From positions 942,501-1,006,500 of the forward strand of contig JAANYP010004395.1 in assembly GCA_020465985.1 (NCBI GenBank): a stretch of 64,000 nucleotides of DNA, written 5' to 3'. Within the stretch, counting starts at the first letter, position 1. Every line of letters begins with the position of its first letter. The position numbers were made by a program, and so were the translations under genes. Origin of the DNA: Centrapalus pauciflorus (taxonomy: Eukaryota; Streptophyta; Magnoliopsida; Asterales; Asteraceae). Below the pieces are notes generated by a model. It had not been told where the DNA came from. It ran no database searches and was given only the letters and a program-made list of their open reading frames with translations. Shown here one piece after another: positions 49,228-61,529 of this stretch.

Positions 49228-49235
49228 CCTATTAT

Positions 49236-50228
49236 AAAATGTGGTTCAAATATAATAAATTATTCAAGCGGTGGACAAAATATCATGTGTATAAAGTCCG
49301 TGGGCCTTTAGTAAAATTAAACACCAAAAAATGATTTATTTTGTACGGGCACAAAATTAGAAAGTCGATCTTTACCAAGTTGCTCCAAGGGCCCAATCTA
49401 ACTCATCGCCCTAGGCCCCAGCTGTGATCTGCATTCGGTCGAATATGCTATGGCACATTAATGTTTGCTCAATGGGTGTTAAGCCCAAATCTTAAAGCAT
49501 GAATCGTGGGCCTAGTCCAGTTTGACTAAACCATGTGCATCTTGGACTCTTGGTTGGTTCGTCTTGACCATCCATAAATTAATCAAGTCCCAACAGATTC
49601 TCTTCGATTTCTAGCTCCAATTTGTTTTATTATAACAGAAAGATCCAAACCTTCGCACCCTGAACAAATTCATATAAAATGATAACGAAGAGGTCGCTTT
49701 GAAATCTTCTTCCAAGGATCCCGATCTAGGTGACCATCTTACCATTAATTTTTAGGGTAAAGTGTAAAGATGATAAAATTGTTACTAAATGTATGATAAT
49801 CGTTTTATATGCGTACTTTACTTTATACCCTCACTTGTGACTAGCAACTTTTCCTTTAAACCTGAGAAGTCGAAACCAAGACGGCAGAATAATGGCCTAT
49901 ATACCTAATTGATGTGATTGTAAGAATATAAGCATGTATCTTCCAACATCCAATCATTAGAAGGACACATTATTGTAGAATTTTACATAAGTATATTCCC
50001 ACCGTCCTTTTTTCTTTCCTTTTAACCCTTATGTATTGAAGGTGCTCGGCCAGCTAGTCGTGAAGAAAAAGGATGTACGAAGAACTGCATAAATGAGTTA
50101 TAAGTCATTAATGATCATATGTTCTGAAAGTTACATTTTTTATTAGATATGAAAAACGATGTCTCTCACAACTTTGATACTAATGCATTAGCCACTATTT
50201 GATAGTTTGGCTTGCAATGTGGTTCAAG
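49236..50228. other. Spacer of mixed composition
   Basis: Slightly GC-richer than its surroundings at 49280-49740, without a supported frame. It may include an old gene flank, but nothing is recognised. Confidence 0.4.
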
Positions 50229-50236
50229 TCAATTTG

Positions 50237-50496
50237 CAGGGCCGACTCTAAGATTTTGGAGGCCATGTGCAATAACTATAAAAGAGGCCCTATAAACTTC
50301 ACTAATACGATAAAAATTATTATAAACATCCAAAAAAATTAAAACGACTAAAAACTTCATCATACATACCTAATTTTTTTCACAGATGGACTTATATTTA
50401 TCACACATATTTACATACCTAAAATTTTTTTGAGGCCCTCTCCAATTATGGGCCCTGGGCAGAGGCCCACTTTGACCCCCCCAAGCACCAGGCCTG
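50237..50496. mobile_element. hAT-type MITE, CAGG..CC ends, intact copy
   Basis: A 260-bp element between perfect 8-bp duplications TCAATTTG (50229-50236 and 50497-50504). The left end CAGGGCCGACTC pairs weakly with the inverted right end CAGGCCTGGTGC. GGAGGCCATGTGC near the left and TGAGGCCCTC..GGGCCCTGGGC near the right also match the family member at 13733-15257. Confidence 0.85.
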
Positions 50497-50504
50497 TCAA
50501 TTTG

Positions 50505-51349
50505 TTACTCAAATCAAGATTGGGTTTGTGGCTCGTAGAAAGGCTAAAACATAATTTCTTAAAAAGTACTTATTCAGTCATTTTTCATATCTTCTTTCCT
50601 TGGTTGATTATGTCGTAGAAACGAGATCGGATTTTTATGTTGATATTTATGTTAGAAAGATAGTGTTTTTGGGATAAATCTGTTTCACATTTGGATGACA
50701 ATGATGATGTTTTTTATGGTAAACCTTCCCAGTCCCCACCTACACAAGGCATGTGGGATGACTTTTACTTGCAAACATATGATAATGACAGTGTGTAAAA
50801 AAAATATTAATAATGATATTACTATCAAAAACTAGAATAAAATATTATGTCTTATAAACAATGAGCATATTTTAAGCAAAGCTAAATATATTTATGAAAA
50901 ACAAGTACTTTAGAAACTAAAAAGTCAAAATTATAAAAACCATTCAAAATATAGGAACGTTTGGTTCATATTGTGCATGAAAATGAAATCACATAAATAT
51001 TGTAATGCATGAAAAAGAAGAACTTTCTTGTGGTTTATAAACAATGGTTCATTAATTATGTACAAAATTACAAATTAATGGATTGTTACCAGCATTGAGT
51101 AATGGTTCAAAGTCGGACTAAAATAGACCACATGGATCAAAGTGAACCATGTATGTATTATTTGTTCATGAACCGTTCCATAACATCAAACTTTTTTTTT
51201 TTTATAAAAGAACAACTGATTTTGATATCTAAAAGATGGTTTATTTTTGAATTAAAAAAAAAAAAAAAAACTCATATGAATGATTTATCACCAAGTATTG
51301 AAGAACGAAGAGTTCACATGTTAAAAACATCAAAAACTAATTGAACAAT
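50505..51349. other. Spacer between hAT MITE and tRNA
   Basis: No gene is seen; several A/T homopolymer runs. Confidence 0.4.
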
Positions 51350-51357
51350 AAAAAAAA
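51350..51357 (-). terminator. Pol III terminator of tRNA-Arg
   Basis: On the minus strand a run of eight T follows the tRNA 3' end after five bases (ATTGG), the standard RNA polymerase III stop. Confidence 0.85.
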
Positions 51358-51362
51358 CCAAT

Positions 51363-51435
51363 CGCACCAGGTAGGGGTCGAACCTACGACCTTCTGCTTA
51401 GGAAACAGACGCTCTATCCACTGAGCTACAGGCGC
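51363..51435 (-). tRNA. trnR-CCU: tRNA-Arg (anticodon CCU)
   Basis: Read on the minus strand it is a 73-base cloverleaf without an intron. The acceptor stem is GCGCCTG/CTGGTGC with a G3:U70 wobble and a U6-U67 mismatch. The D stem is GCTC/GAGC, the anticodon stem TCTGT/GCAGA, and the loop TTCCTAA (anticodon CCT, reading AGG). The T arm is GTAGG-TTCGACC-CCTAC and the discriminator base is G. The internal A box (TAGCTCAGTGG) and B box (GGTTCGACCCC) are intact. It is a nuclear-type gene: the CCA tail is not encoded and a Pol III terminator follows. Confidence 0.97.
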
Positions 51436-54232
51436 TTTTTGTTTAAATTTGTGTGTATATTCTAATGAAATGATTTATGTTTTTGGGATTGATTTTCAAA
51501 TCTGTATTTTAATATTTAAACAAATAGAAACAAATAGTCATTATCATAATTTTACATCACTAAGATTGCAACTTTAAATATTTAATATATTAACATCACC
51601 TCTATATATATATTAATCACATATTTTTCAACATTTCGAATTCTCGATTATGTTAGGATATGATTTAATAGAAAACATTATAGATAGAAAATTATCGTAT
51701 ATTTTTTATAGAGTATTACTTCTCAAAAAAAAAAAATGAAAATAGGTTATAAATAATTTTATTTTCAATTCTACATAGCTACAGGATCAGACATTAAAAA
51801 AATACAAATAGATAAAAGTAAGTTAATATATCAACTATATACGTACAACTTAAATACTTAGTGGTTGAGCATTAAGATTCTATAAAGAAAGTCTCAACAT
51901 CGATTTCACAAGTTTCAATTTCTTGAGTTTACTTGTTTTAAAAATAAGGCATGTAAAAATGTCATTTTAAATTGGAACACAATTTTTATGTATAATTACA
52001 TATGTGAATGTGTACATATACAAATGTGTGAGATTTTATTTTTAATTTATAAAGATACTATCTTTTATTTATATACTCTTGTAACTTTAGTTTATGCAAA
52101 AAATTTTAAAAAGACATTTCAATAGAATGATAACTTATGATACCTTCTAAATTGTATTTCTCTCTCTACAAGTTTTCATCATTTTACATAATTTACTATA
52201 GTCTATAGGTATCATTTTAAGAGTATGTATTTATTATTTATCACTTGAAGTAGGAACTTTGTATCGGATCAAATAATTATTTTGACATTACACAATTATC
52301 ATAAAATTATAATATGCATTAATTTTTATTATTTAAAATGTTCGTGAACTCTTGTGAGGTCCAAAGGATACTTATAACGTTAATACGGTCATTGACTTTA
52401 CAAAGTCAACTTTATTGTCACCTTCACTGATTTGTTTGAATTGCTCAAATCAAATTATAGACATATTCTCATTTATTGTACAGACAATGCTATTCGATTA
52501 TTTTTTAAGGGTCCAACTTAACGTACGGAAATTACATGATATTCATGATATTTAATTAGGGATTCATTCAACTTATTTTATTCTTTTAATATGGGACGGA
52601 TTAAAAAAAAGGATTTAAATGATTAAAAAATTATGACAACCTTTGTCAAACATATGATATCAATGATGACATAAAAATATAAAACCATTTTAATTACTAA
52701 CTTTAGAAAATTTATACTTGATCATTTTAATTAGGGATTCATTCAACTCATTTTACTTTTAGACCCAAAAAAATCTAACTATAATTTGTCATTTTATTTA
52801 TCAATCATATTTAAATTTACACATTTGTCAATTCAAACGTATAACTGAAAGTAGGTCTGAAACAAACATATTCAATTTGGAAATTTTCATACAGAAATCA
52901 CTCTAAGTTAAATATATTAGTCATAAAAAAATACATAATTTAGAGGCAAATGTGTGAGAAATGATGCAAAGAGGGCTTGATATTCTAATATCAATTGCGA
53001 TCAACATGAATATATAATTTAACTATGTTGTAATTTCTTCGATTTTTTTAACTCATAATGTAATCTACTCTTCTCTCTAGTATGGTTCTTCATAAAGATC
53101 AATGATTGTGTTGTTTGATTGCTGCCAAACAAACTATTTTTCGATAAAGAGCCAGAGCATTCAGAAAGCGCCATGGTTTTCGACCAGGCCCATTAGTCAT
53201 TAGGGTAATTTTTGTGTTGAATTTCTCATAAATATATCTTTCACGTAATTATAAATTTCAACCTGGAAACTACAAAAAATAGTCAACTTTTCATATTTAT
53301 TTTCATGTAGAATTTTAATTGTGGATTATTTTCTGATCTTCAACTTACTATTTTTATACATTTAAAACCGAAAAGATAATTTTTGTAGGCTTACTTTTAT
53401 ATTGTGAAGTTATATAATTTATTGATATTAATAAAAATGAATTTCTTTTACACGATTGTAATTGTGATTTAAGATTAATTATTTTTACGCGTTTACATTT
53501 ACCATGAAGATTTAGAAATTTTCTTGTAGTGAATTAATATAAGAGGCTTCCATCATGAATGTAGGCCATTAACGGAACAAATCACGTAGATATTTGTTCT
53601 CGTTATGTATACTGATTTTCCATTTTTTTTATTTCCTTATTGTTTGGGGTAATTATTGTTCTAGTTGTGTAATCAAATATTCATACATGATAATATTGAT
53701 TTTTCAATAGAAAGTCTCTCATACTCTTAATTATCTCCTAAAACTACTTAATAATATTTTCATTACTCCGTTAGAACTTATCAATATTCTCTGATGCTCG
53801 CATCAGTGAATATGTTAGTAATGTTGTTGTTATAGAGAAGCATGTACGTATATACTTTTGGCATTGGTAACTCTCTTATTTATATGTTTTGATATGGTTG
53901 GTGTCATTTGTTTTGCGACCATAGCTTAATATTAGTCTTTAAAATTGTTGTGTTAATATCTTGTTGAATGTCTTAACATCTCCAGTTATAACTTATGATG
54001 AATCTTTTGATACATACACATACGTAGGAGGCTAGTGTCGATCAACTTATATTTTTTTACTGGAAGTTTATTTGTCAAAATACAAAATAATAGGTATCAA
54101 GTATATATATCATAATTGAACATATATATAACCAAGGTGTTCCATGTCTTTTCGTTTTTGTCACGATCATGTGCCTTTCTTCTATTGTGAGAACTGAAAG
54201 TTATACCATATTTGATAAACCAAATTCCACAA
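51436..54232. other. Long AT-rich spacer
   Basis: No coding or RNA gene recognised. Short GC-richer spots (e.g. 53150-53205) carry no frame. Confidence 0.45.
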
Positions 54233-54672
54233 TCTATATCTATATCTAGTAATAAAGTAAAATAATTTTGTCACGTGTTACTCTCTCGTGACATCTCAAT
54301 TTCATTTTCCCGCTTATTTTATTATCATAATTCTATTCTAATGTTAATGAAATTTATTTAATAACTATAACTATTTTTTATAAACTATCATGATAATTTA
54401 TTTTCATATTAATTAAAACATTTAATAAATCTATATATATAGTTAAAAATCAATGGATCAACATTCTATTCCAGTCAGCAAAATTTTTATTTATACGTAT
54501 GTATGTTAGTTATATAGTTTATATCGTTTAGATAATTTATCTATTGAGTTTTAATATTAGCATTTAATCATTAAGAATTTGTAATTGTAATATACTAATT
54601 TAATTTTATATGTATTTTAAAAAAATATTATTTTATAAATATATCTCATATAATACATGGGCAAATAACTAG
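54233..54672 (+). mobile_element. Helitron-like element, diverged
   Basis: It starts A/TCTATATCTATATCTAGTAATAAAG, close to the TCTAT..TACTATTAAAAG start of the Helitrons at 56173 and 56875. It ends CTAG/T, and its length (about 440 bp) fits. A GTCACGTGTTAC block near the start parallels CCACGTGTCG in the others. The 3' hairpin is not clear, so confidence is moderate. Confidence 0.55.
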
Positions 54673-56172
54673 TACAACTTAAAAAAAAAAAAAACACTTT
54701 GACTCAAAATCCAATTTCATCTCAATAAAGAAAACCGATCGTGAAAAATAGATATCTCCGAATACGGATATTAGGATTTGAATTTCAGATAATATATGTT
54801 TTGGGATTGATTTTGTTGACTATTATTCTTTCTTTTAATAATTTTTTTTTAATTTGTTAAGAGTTGAATGTGTATTGATTATTGAGTTTTATGAATTTTC
54901 TTTTTAAAGAAAATACGAAAATATATGGTTATTTAAAGTGAGGATGAAGTTGAGAATATGACCAAAAATTCCGTTACGTGTACCGTACACAATGTATCAC
55001 TGATCACATTTTCAAGTTGAAGACGATACCTCAAGTTAGGAAAATTTTAAATTAGAAACCATATTGTTATAAAGCTTAATTTGTTTTAAACAATGTAACA
55101 CAATGTTTATGTCTGACTGTGTGTCAAATGAACAAACAATTAACAGATACATAAAAACATGTAACTTAGTCCACGTAATATCCATTTCATGTTATGGGTT
55201 TTAACTTTTAAGTTCTAACGACATATAATAGAATTTATATTATAAAATGGTAATGTACTTTTCTAAATTTGTCATGAATTAATCTTTATATATTATTGCA
55301 ACACCGAGTTACACTTCTGCAATATAAACTTTGTTTTCTTTCATAAAAATACATCAAAGTTTAATTCTTTATGTTCAAGGGAAGGGACTTAATTTTTTTT
55401 GTTTTTTTTAAGGTAATGAATTTTGAATTCCTTCTTTATTAAAGTTAAGCACTATTATTTACTTTTTTCTAAATTTTTTTATTGATTTTGGAATTTAAAA
55501 AAATGAATATTATGTATCTACATTAGATAACTTACGAATTTCTTGAATACGGTTTAACAAATATCCAAAATATATTAAAAGAACATTAAAAGTTCATTGA
55601 CATAAATAACCGCTTTGTTATATTTTTTTAGTAATGCAAATACAAATATGCATAGGATTATACATTTTGTATGAGGAAATTAATGCATATGGATAACCAA
55701 TATAGTCAAATGTGGTCTAATTTGAAAAATATATACTTTATTTAATTTTGTAATTATAACTTTATAAGGCTTGAGGGAGTAAGTTCGGTACCCACCTCGG
55801 TACCAAGCATGATATTGGCAAACATGAAACACCACCGCTTCACCTTGGCATTTACATGGATAAATGGCATCCAAGTGCCAAGAGAGAGGCAGAGAATGTT
55901 GTGAATGTGCGTGTGAGTGTATAAATTTAAAGATAGACGTGGCAAAAGTGGCATTGCCACCGTGTGAATGTCATCAAAATGATAAGAGATGACAAAGCTG
56001 GCGTGGCGCTAACGTGACTGCAATTTTGCTTGTCATCCTTGTCAACAGTTGGGTCTAAAAACCAACATAGTTTACTTTGTCATCCTATGTGTTTAATGGT
56101 AATTTTAATCCATCGAATCATCATAACTATTAAAAGTTTATTAAAAACTTATTGTTAATAAATCAAGAAAAA
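54673..56172. other. AT-rich spacer
   Basis: No gene is seen. The stretch at 55790-56000 is GC-richer and promoter-like, but no frame is supported. Confidence 0.4.
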
Positions 56173-56593
56173 TCTATATTCTATATTATACTATTAAAAG
56201 AGTAACTATACTCACTTCTGGTGAAGCCACGTGTCGTCACCATGAATCGACACGTGGAAATTATAGATTTTAAAGAGAATAAAGAAATTTAAATCAAATC
56301 TACCCAAATCTAATATAATCCACTTTTAAATTCAAATAAAATCAAAGCAAACAAAATCTAATAATCTACTAACTTATTAATATAAGATAATATAATAAAA
56401 GTTTAAAAAATATATAAGAAAATAATTACTCTTCATATATATTTAGAAATATACAAAATTAATTGGTCATAATAAATAATAATATCATCTTATATACTTT
56501 TGTTTAAAAAATAATATTTATATATTTATCTTTTTATTTATTATATTTTATATATATTAAAAATATCCGCGTAATACGCAGGTAATAAACTAG
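56173..56593 (+). mobile_element. Non-autonomous Helitron, plus orientation
   Basis: Its 5' end is TC (TCTATATTC..ACTATTAAAAG) after a host A. The 3' end is CTAG followed by host T, the A/T insertion rule of Helitrons. A short hairpin (CCGCGTAATACGCAGG) lies about 20 bases before the end. There are no inverted terminal repeats and no duplication. CCACGTGTCG blocks lie near the 5' end. Confidence 0.82.
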
Positions 56594-56874
56594 TATGTAA
56601 TTAATTACCAAAACCGAACACTAATCAAAATAACTATTCCTATTTATATCCCGTTTCTACTTATATTCGTAATTTCGCATGTTTGTATTGTGCCTTTTTA
56701 AGTAATAAACTTTTAAGATTTTTTTTTTTTAAGACAGCCTTGTGCCTTCGGAAGCCGGTGATGATGGGGGTACTTTTGGACAATTGTGAATTGCGGACCA
56801 TAAAAGCCACATGAGTTTTGGTGGTTGACATTTTCTCCATTATTTATTTATCTTAATAATAATATAATAATAAA
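56594..56874. other. Spacer between two opposed Helitrons
   Basis: Unique AT-rich sequence with a small GC-richer spot (56735-56770). No gene. Confidence 0.4.
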
Positions 56875-57289
56875 CTAGTTTATTACCCGCGTATTACGCG
56901 GATATTTATACTATATATAAAATATAATGAATTAAAAGGTAAATGTATAAATATTATTTTTTTTAAACAAAAAGTATATAATAATGATATTATTATTTAT
57001 TTTGGCCTATTAATTTTATATATTTGTAGATATATATATATGAATAGTAATTATTTTCTTATATTTTTTACAACTTTTATTATATTATATTATATTATAA
57101 TTAATCAGTTAGTAAAATATTAGATTTTATTTAATTTGATTTGAATTCAAAAGTGGATTATATTAGATTTGGATAGATTTAATTTAAATTTCTTTATTAT
57201 TTTTAAAACCTGCCACGTGTCGATTCATGGTGATGACACGTGGCTGCACCAGAACTGAGCGTAGTTAGTCTTTTAATAGTATAGATAGA
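56875..57289 (-). mobile_element. Non-autonomous Helitron, minus orientation
   Basis: The same family as 56173-56593 but inverted. On the minus strand it begins TCTATCTATACTATTAAAAG after a host A. It carries the same CCACGTGTCGATTCATGG-like block, has a perfect CCGCGTAATACGCGG hairpin, and ends CTAG before host T. The two copies lie tail to tail, 281 bp apart. Confidence 0.84.
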
Positions 57290-57890
57290 TTTGATTGAAA
57301 ATGACATTTAATTTTTGATAACTACGTGTAATTTTGTTTATCTCCAAGAGTCAAATTCTACCAAACCTCTCTAGTGACGGATTCAGATTTCATATCCAAT
57401 AATTTCTCGTAATGCCTATAATTAACATAACTACAATTCAATTAAAATAAAACGATATCATAAAAAAAACAATTAATATTTTGTGAATCATGTTACAAAA
57501 TCATAATTAGGCATAATCTGTTTTTTTTTTTTTTTGAAAAACAATAAATATTATTAACAAGAAATCAAAGTCTGCAAGAAGCAAGACAACCAACATATAC
57601 AAACAAAGTTAGGAGCAATCAGCCAATTACCCCTTGTTATCCCCACAATAACCAAGTCAAATTTGTATTTTATGCTACACAACACACTTTTGTTATACAT
57701 AACAACTTTAAATAAAGTGATTATTCTATCATTAATCAAATTTTTATCATGTTTATCTTATACCTCCAAAAATAAAGGTGAATTTATTATTTTAGATAAA
57801 ATGAAATGATTATTTTATTCTTAATCATATTTTTATTAGTAAAAATAAAATTATTATTTTATCCTAAATCATATTTTTATTGTTATACGT
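57290..57890. other. Spacer
   Basis: AT-rich, no gene. A poly(T) run lies near 57520-57535. Confidence 0.4.
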
Positions 57891-57900
57891 AAATATCCTC

Positions 57901-59174
57901 GAGTTATTTGCCCAACTATTGTGTTTTCAAATTTTATTTACCAAAAGATAGTAGTTTCAAATTTATTTACTAAAAGATGATAGTTTTGAATTTAATTACT
58001 AAAATATGACGAGTTTATCATTTGTTAGTTAATTTTTTTTACCTAAAAATAATCTCTTCTTTCTTTCTTACTTTTTTTTTTTAACTTTTATAAATAAAAC
58101 CAACATTCATAAAAAAGTTTAATAACGATATCAATAAATAATAATCATTTATAAAATATTGATTTTATAAAATTAAACGATATAAAATATCATTTTTATA
58201 AATTGTTACGAAACTTTATAACTCAAACTCAAATATTATATATTAATAAATAATAAAACAATCGATACAATAAGTTCAAAAAGTAAAAATTTCAAATTTC
58301 CAATATAAAATGAAACTATATAAAATATCATTTTCTTAAATTTTGTTACGAAACTTTATAACTCAAACTCAAATATTATATATTAACTTTAAAAATAATA
58401 AAACAATCGATACAATAAGTTCAAAAAGTAAAAAATTAATTTCCAAATTAATTTACGACATAGTCATGAACATTTAAGATAAATAATATCCACATGAGTC
58501 TTTAACAAAATATCGATCACAAGTACCAAAAACATATTCGATCAATCAATTTAAACTAAAAAAACCAAAATATTAAATAAAACACAAGTCTTCTCCTGGT
58601 CAAAATGAATATTCGTCTTCATAAGACTTGTGTTTTATTTAATATTTTGGTTTTTTTAGTTTAAATTGATTGATCGAATATGTTTTTGGTACTTGTGATC
58701 GATATTTTGTTAAAGACTCATGTAAATATTATTTATCTTAAATGTTAATGACGATGTCGTAAATTAATTTGGAAATTAATTTTTAATTTTTGAACTTATT
58801 GTATCGATTGTTTTATTATTTTTAAAGTTAATATATGATATATGAGTTTGAGTTATAAAGTTTCGTAACAATTTATAAAAATGATATTTTATAGCATTTC
58901 ATTTTATAAAATCAATATTTTATAAATGATTATTATTTATTGAAATCGTTATTAAACTTTTTTATGAATGTTGGTTTTATTTATAAAAGTTAAAAAAAAA
59001 AAAAGTAAGAAAGAAAGAAGAGATTATTTTTGGGTAAAAAAATTAACTAACAAATGATAAACCCATCATATTTTAGTAATTAAATTCAAAACTACCATCT
59101 TTTAGTAATTAAATTTGAAACTACTATTTTTTGGTAAATAAAATTTGAAAACACAATGGTTAGGCAAATAACTC
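57901..59174. mobile_element. Long fold-back MULE-type element, copy 2
   Basis: A 1274-bp element starting GAGTTATTTG and ending CAAATAACTC, between perfect 10-bp duplications AAATATCCTC (57891-57900 and 59175-59184). It is highly similar to copy 1 (14068-15242) on both arms. The left arm contains an internal duplication of roughly 130 bp (about 58178-58310 and 58311-58441) absent from the right arm, and the innermost part of the right arm is missing. The hairpin therefore closes at AACACAAGTCTT / AAGACTTGTGTT (about 58580-58635). It has no coding capacity. Confidence 0.92.
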
Positions 59175-59274
59175 AAATATCCTCATGTAAATTTTTACTA
59201 ATCATACATCCCCGATCTTACATGTTAGTTTGTTAATGTTATATGATTAGCAATAATAGTGTGCACATATTTAA

Positions 59275-59485
59275 TAGGGGTGACAATTTGAGCTCATTCA
59301 AGCAAACAGGTTGAACAAGTTTACAACCAAAAGACAAAAATTTAATATAATTTTAAATTTTTTTTAGAAAATAATTTGTTCAATAAATCATTTTCTAAAA
59401 TTTCACGATTTGAAAAAAACATTATGTTTTAACTTACGTTTTTACCATCCCGCACTGGCTCGTTGGGTCGAAATTGTCACCCTTG
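59275..59485. mobile_element. hAT-type MITE, AGGGTGACAATTTGA family, copy 4
   Basis: The left end TAGGGGTGACAATTTGAGC is mirrored by GTCGAAATTGTCACCCTT on the right. The core is like the copies at 30011 and 39628. Flanks ATATTTAA and ATATAGAA agree at 6 of 8 positions. Confidence 0.72.
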
Positions 59486-61222
59486 ATATAGAATGACCCA
59501 ACTTATTATTATTATTGTAGTTCTTACTTTGTATTTTTATCAAAGTCGTGAAAATGACTTGTTGTCAACCCATTATTATTGGTCATTGATGAGAGAGAAA
59601 GAGGGAAACAACACTATTATCGTCGATCTATCTCTCCCGGCCTTAAATTGCTTGTTGTTCCACCATAAAGAACCAAAAGAAATGACACTGGAAATAGAAT
59701 TAACGTCATTTTATCACTGACCCTAATCCACCCTTGTGGTCGTCATTTGTGGAGTGGAAATCGATGAAAATAGTGAAGGGTTTAATATCATACCAATTTT
59801 GGGTTTGATTTTATACAGATATGCTATCGATTTTAGTGGTTCGATTACACACATATTGGGGTTCTTCATACTTTTGTTTTGGTCTACTTCGGTTTCTTCA
59901 TCGTGTTGAACCACCGTCACTATTGAAGCTTTGAAATCAGATCCACAAATTGGGTTCTTCATATCGGCTCTCATCTATTCTAAATCTATTCATCAATTTC
60001 AGATCTCGTCGGTGACATGAATTATTTTTCTTAATTGATAGAGTTCTATTCTAAATCTATTCATCAATTTCAGCAAGTTTGCGATGAATATCTATTTGTT
60101 GGAGTCGGTGGAGGTCGGTCTCCCCAATGTTGCGATGCGATGTAATCATAATGATGCATGGCTTTGATAAATGTATCACTCATGTATTTTTCACATTTTA
60201 TTCATTTGTTTTTCAAGTACATAGCAAGAATAATTAAATAACACTAAAAGTTTAATTATCCTTAAATTATATTGAATAAACACTACAAATTGAAAAAGCA
60301 TATGAACTCCAAAATTTTGTTAGCATATTCTCATTTCTAATTGTTAAAAAATCAGTGCCAATATTATTAATTGGATTTTATTTCATTCTAACATACCATA
60401 AGTTGCTAGGTAGGTTAAACAATAGAATCGGTTTCAACTTAAATTAGTTATGAAGTGAGTAAAATATAGCATGAAAGTAAAATTAATAAAAGATAAGAAT
60501 AATTAAAAAAAAAAAAAAAAGACAAAATTATAGAAACATGCTTGCGAGAAGCCCACTTGATATTTGATATGATAAAAAAAAACATTAGTTGGAGTTGAGT
60601 GGGCATGTGATGTGGGTTAACTTAACTGGTAATTGAATTGAATAAAGAAACATAAGACCGTTGGGTTCACCAACCCCTCTCACCTACCCCACCAACATCT
60701 ACCCCTTTCTATTTATTTTCTTACCCATTTTTACTTTATGTTTTTTAAAGAAAAAATACATTCCCCATCAAAACATCTTCCTCATTTGTAGGATCGCCCA
60801 TGCATGAATCGGTTCGGTTAATTAATTAATTTGTGCATACTTCTTTTTAATTAATCATGATATTAGCCATGTTACGTCTTTTTAATTACTACATCTTTAT
60901 TAATTTTCACTTGCTTAGATGTTTATTTACAAGTTAATAAGTGGATTATTATGAGCACACATTGTTTCATAATCAACATTTGAATGGACATTTACTCCAT
61001 TAGTGTTAAAAGAAATTAACATACTCATCAAAAACAAACACACACACATATAATATCAAATGAAAAGATAATATATTTTGAAAAGTGTGAAAAACACTGT
61101 GATTCATCTTTTTACATATTAATTCAAAGTTAGTGAATCAATATATAAAATTAGTGAATCATAATGTTTCTCACCCTTCTCAATATATATTTTGCTTCTC
61201 ACAATAAGTATGTATATGTGTC

Positions 61223-61256
<34 letters not shown>

Positions 61257-61311
61257 GGATTCGTTATTGAATTATTTAACGCCAACAAAAAGTACCACAA
61301 ATAACATTTAG
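59486..61311. other. Spacer with promoter-like patches
   Basis: No gene is supported. TTCTAAATCTATTCATCAATTTCAG appears twice near 59980 and 60051 (short direct repeat about 70 bp apart). The stretch at 60600-60720 is C-rich on one strand. An unexplained but non-coding region. Confidence 0.4.
61222..61256. repeat. Compound (GT)n(AT)n microsatellite
   Basis: About 20 bases of TG pass into about 14 bases of TA. Same architecture as 29789-29874. Confidence 0.9.
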
Positions 61312-61529
61312 AATTGTTCCGGCCCGAACCCGAATTACCCGAACAGTCTGGTTTGGTTCGGTCCGGTAATTTTCCGACTTTTACAAGGAAAAAAAGAAAA
61401 CGGGACCAGACAGAGTCCAATGAAACCGAAAACAGAATTGTAGATATTATAAGAGCCGGAAACCGACCCGAAAATAAAACGGTTCGGTCCGATTCAATTC
61501 CGATAAAACAGATATTTTGCTCATCCCTA
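61312..61529. mobile_element. hAT-type MITE remnant, GGTTCGGTCC-rich
   Basis: The right end CTCATCCCTA equals the inverted TAGGGATG end of the 25802 family, and CGGTTCGGTCCG-type phrases occur near both sides. The left end is eroded and no duplication is visible. Confidence 0.55.
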
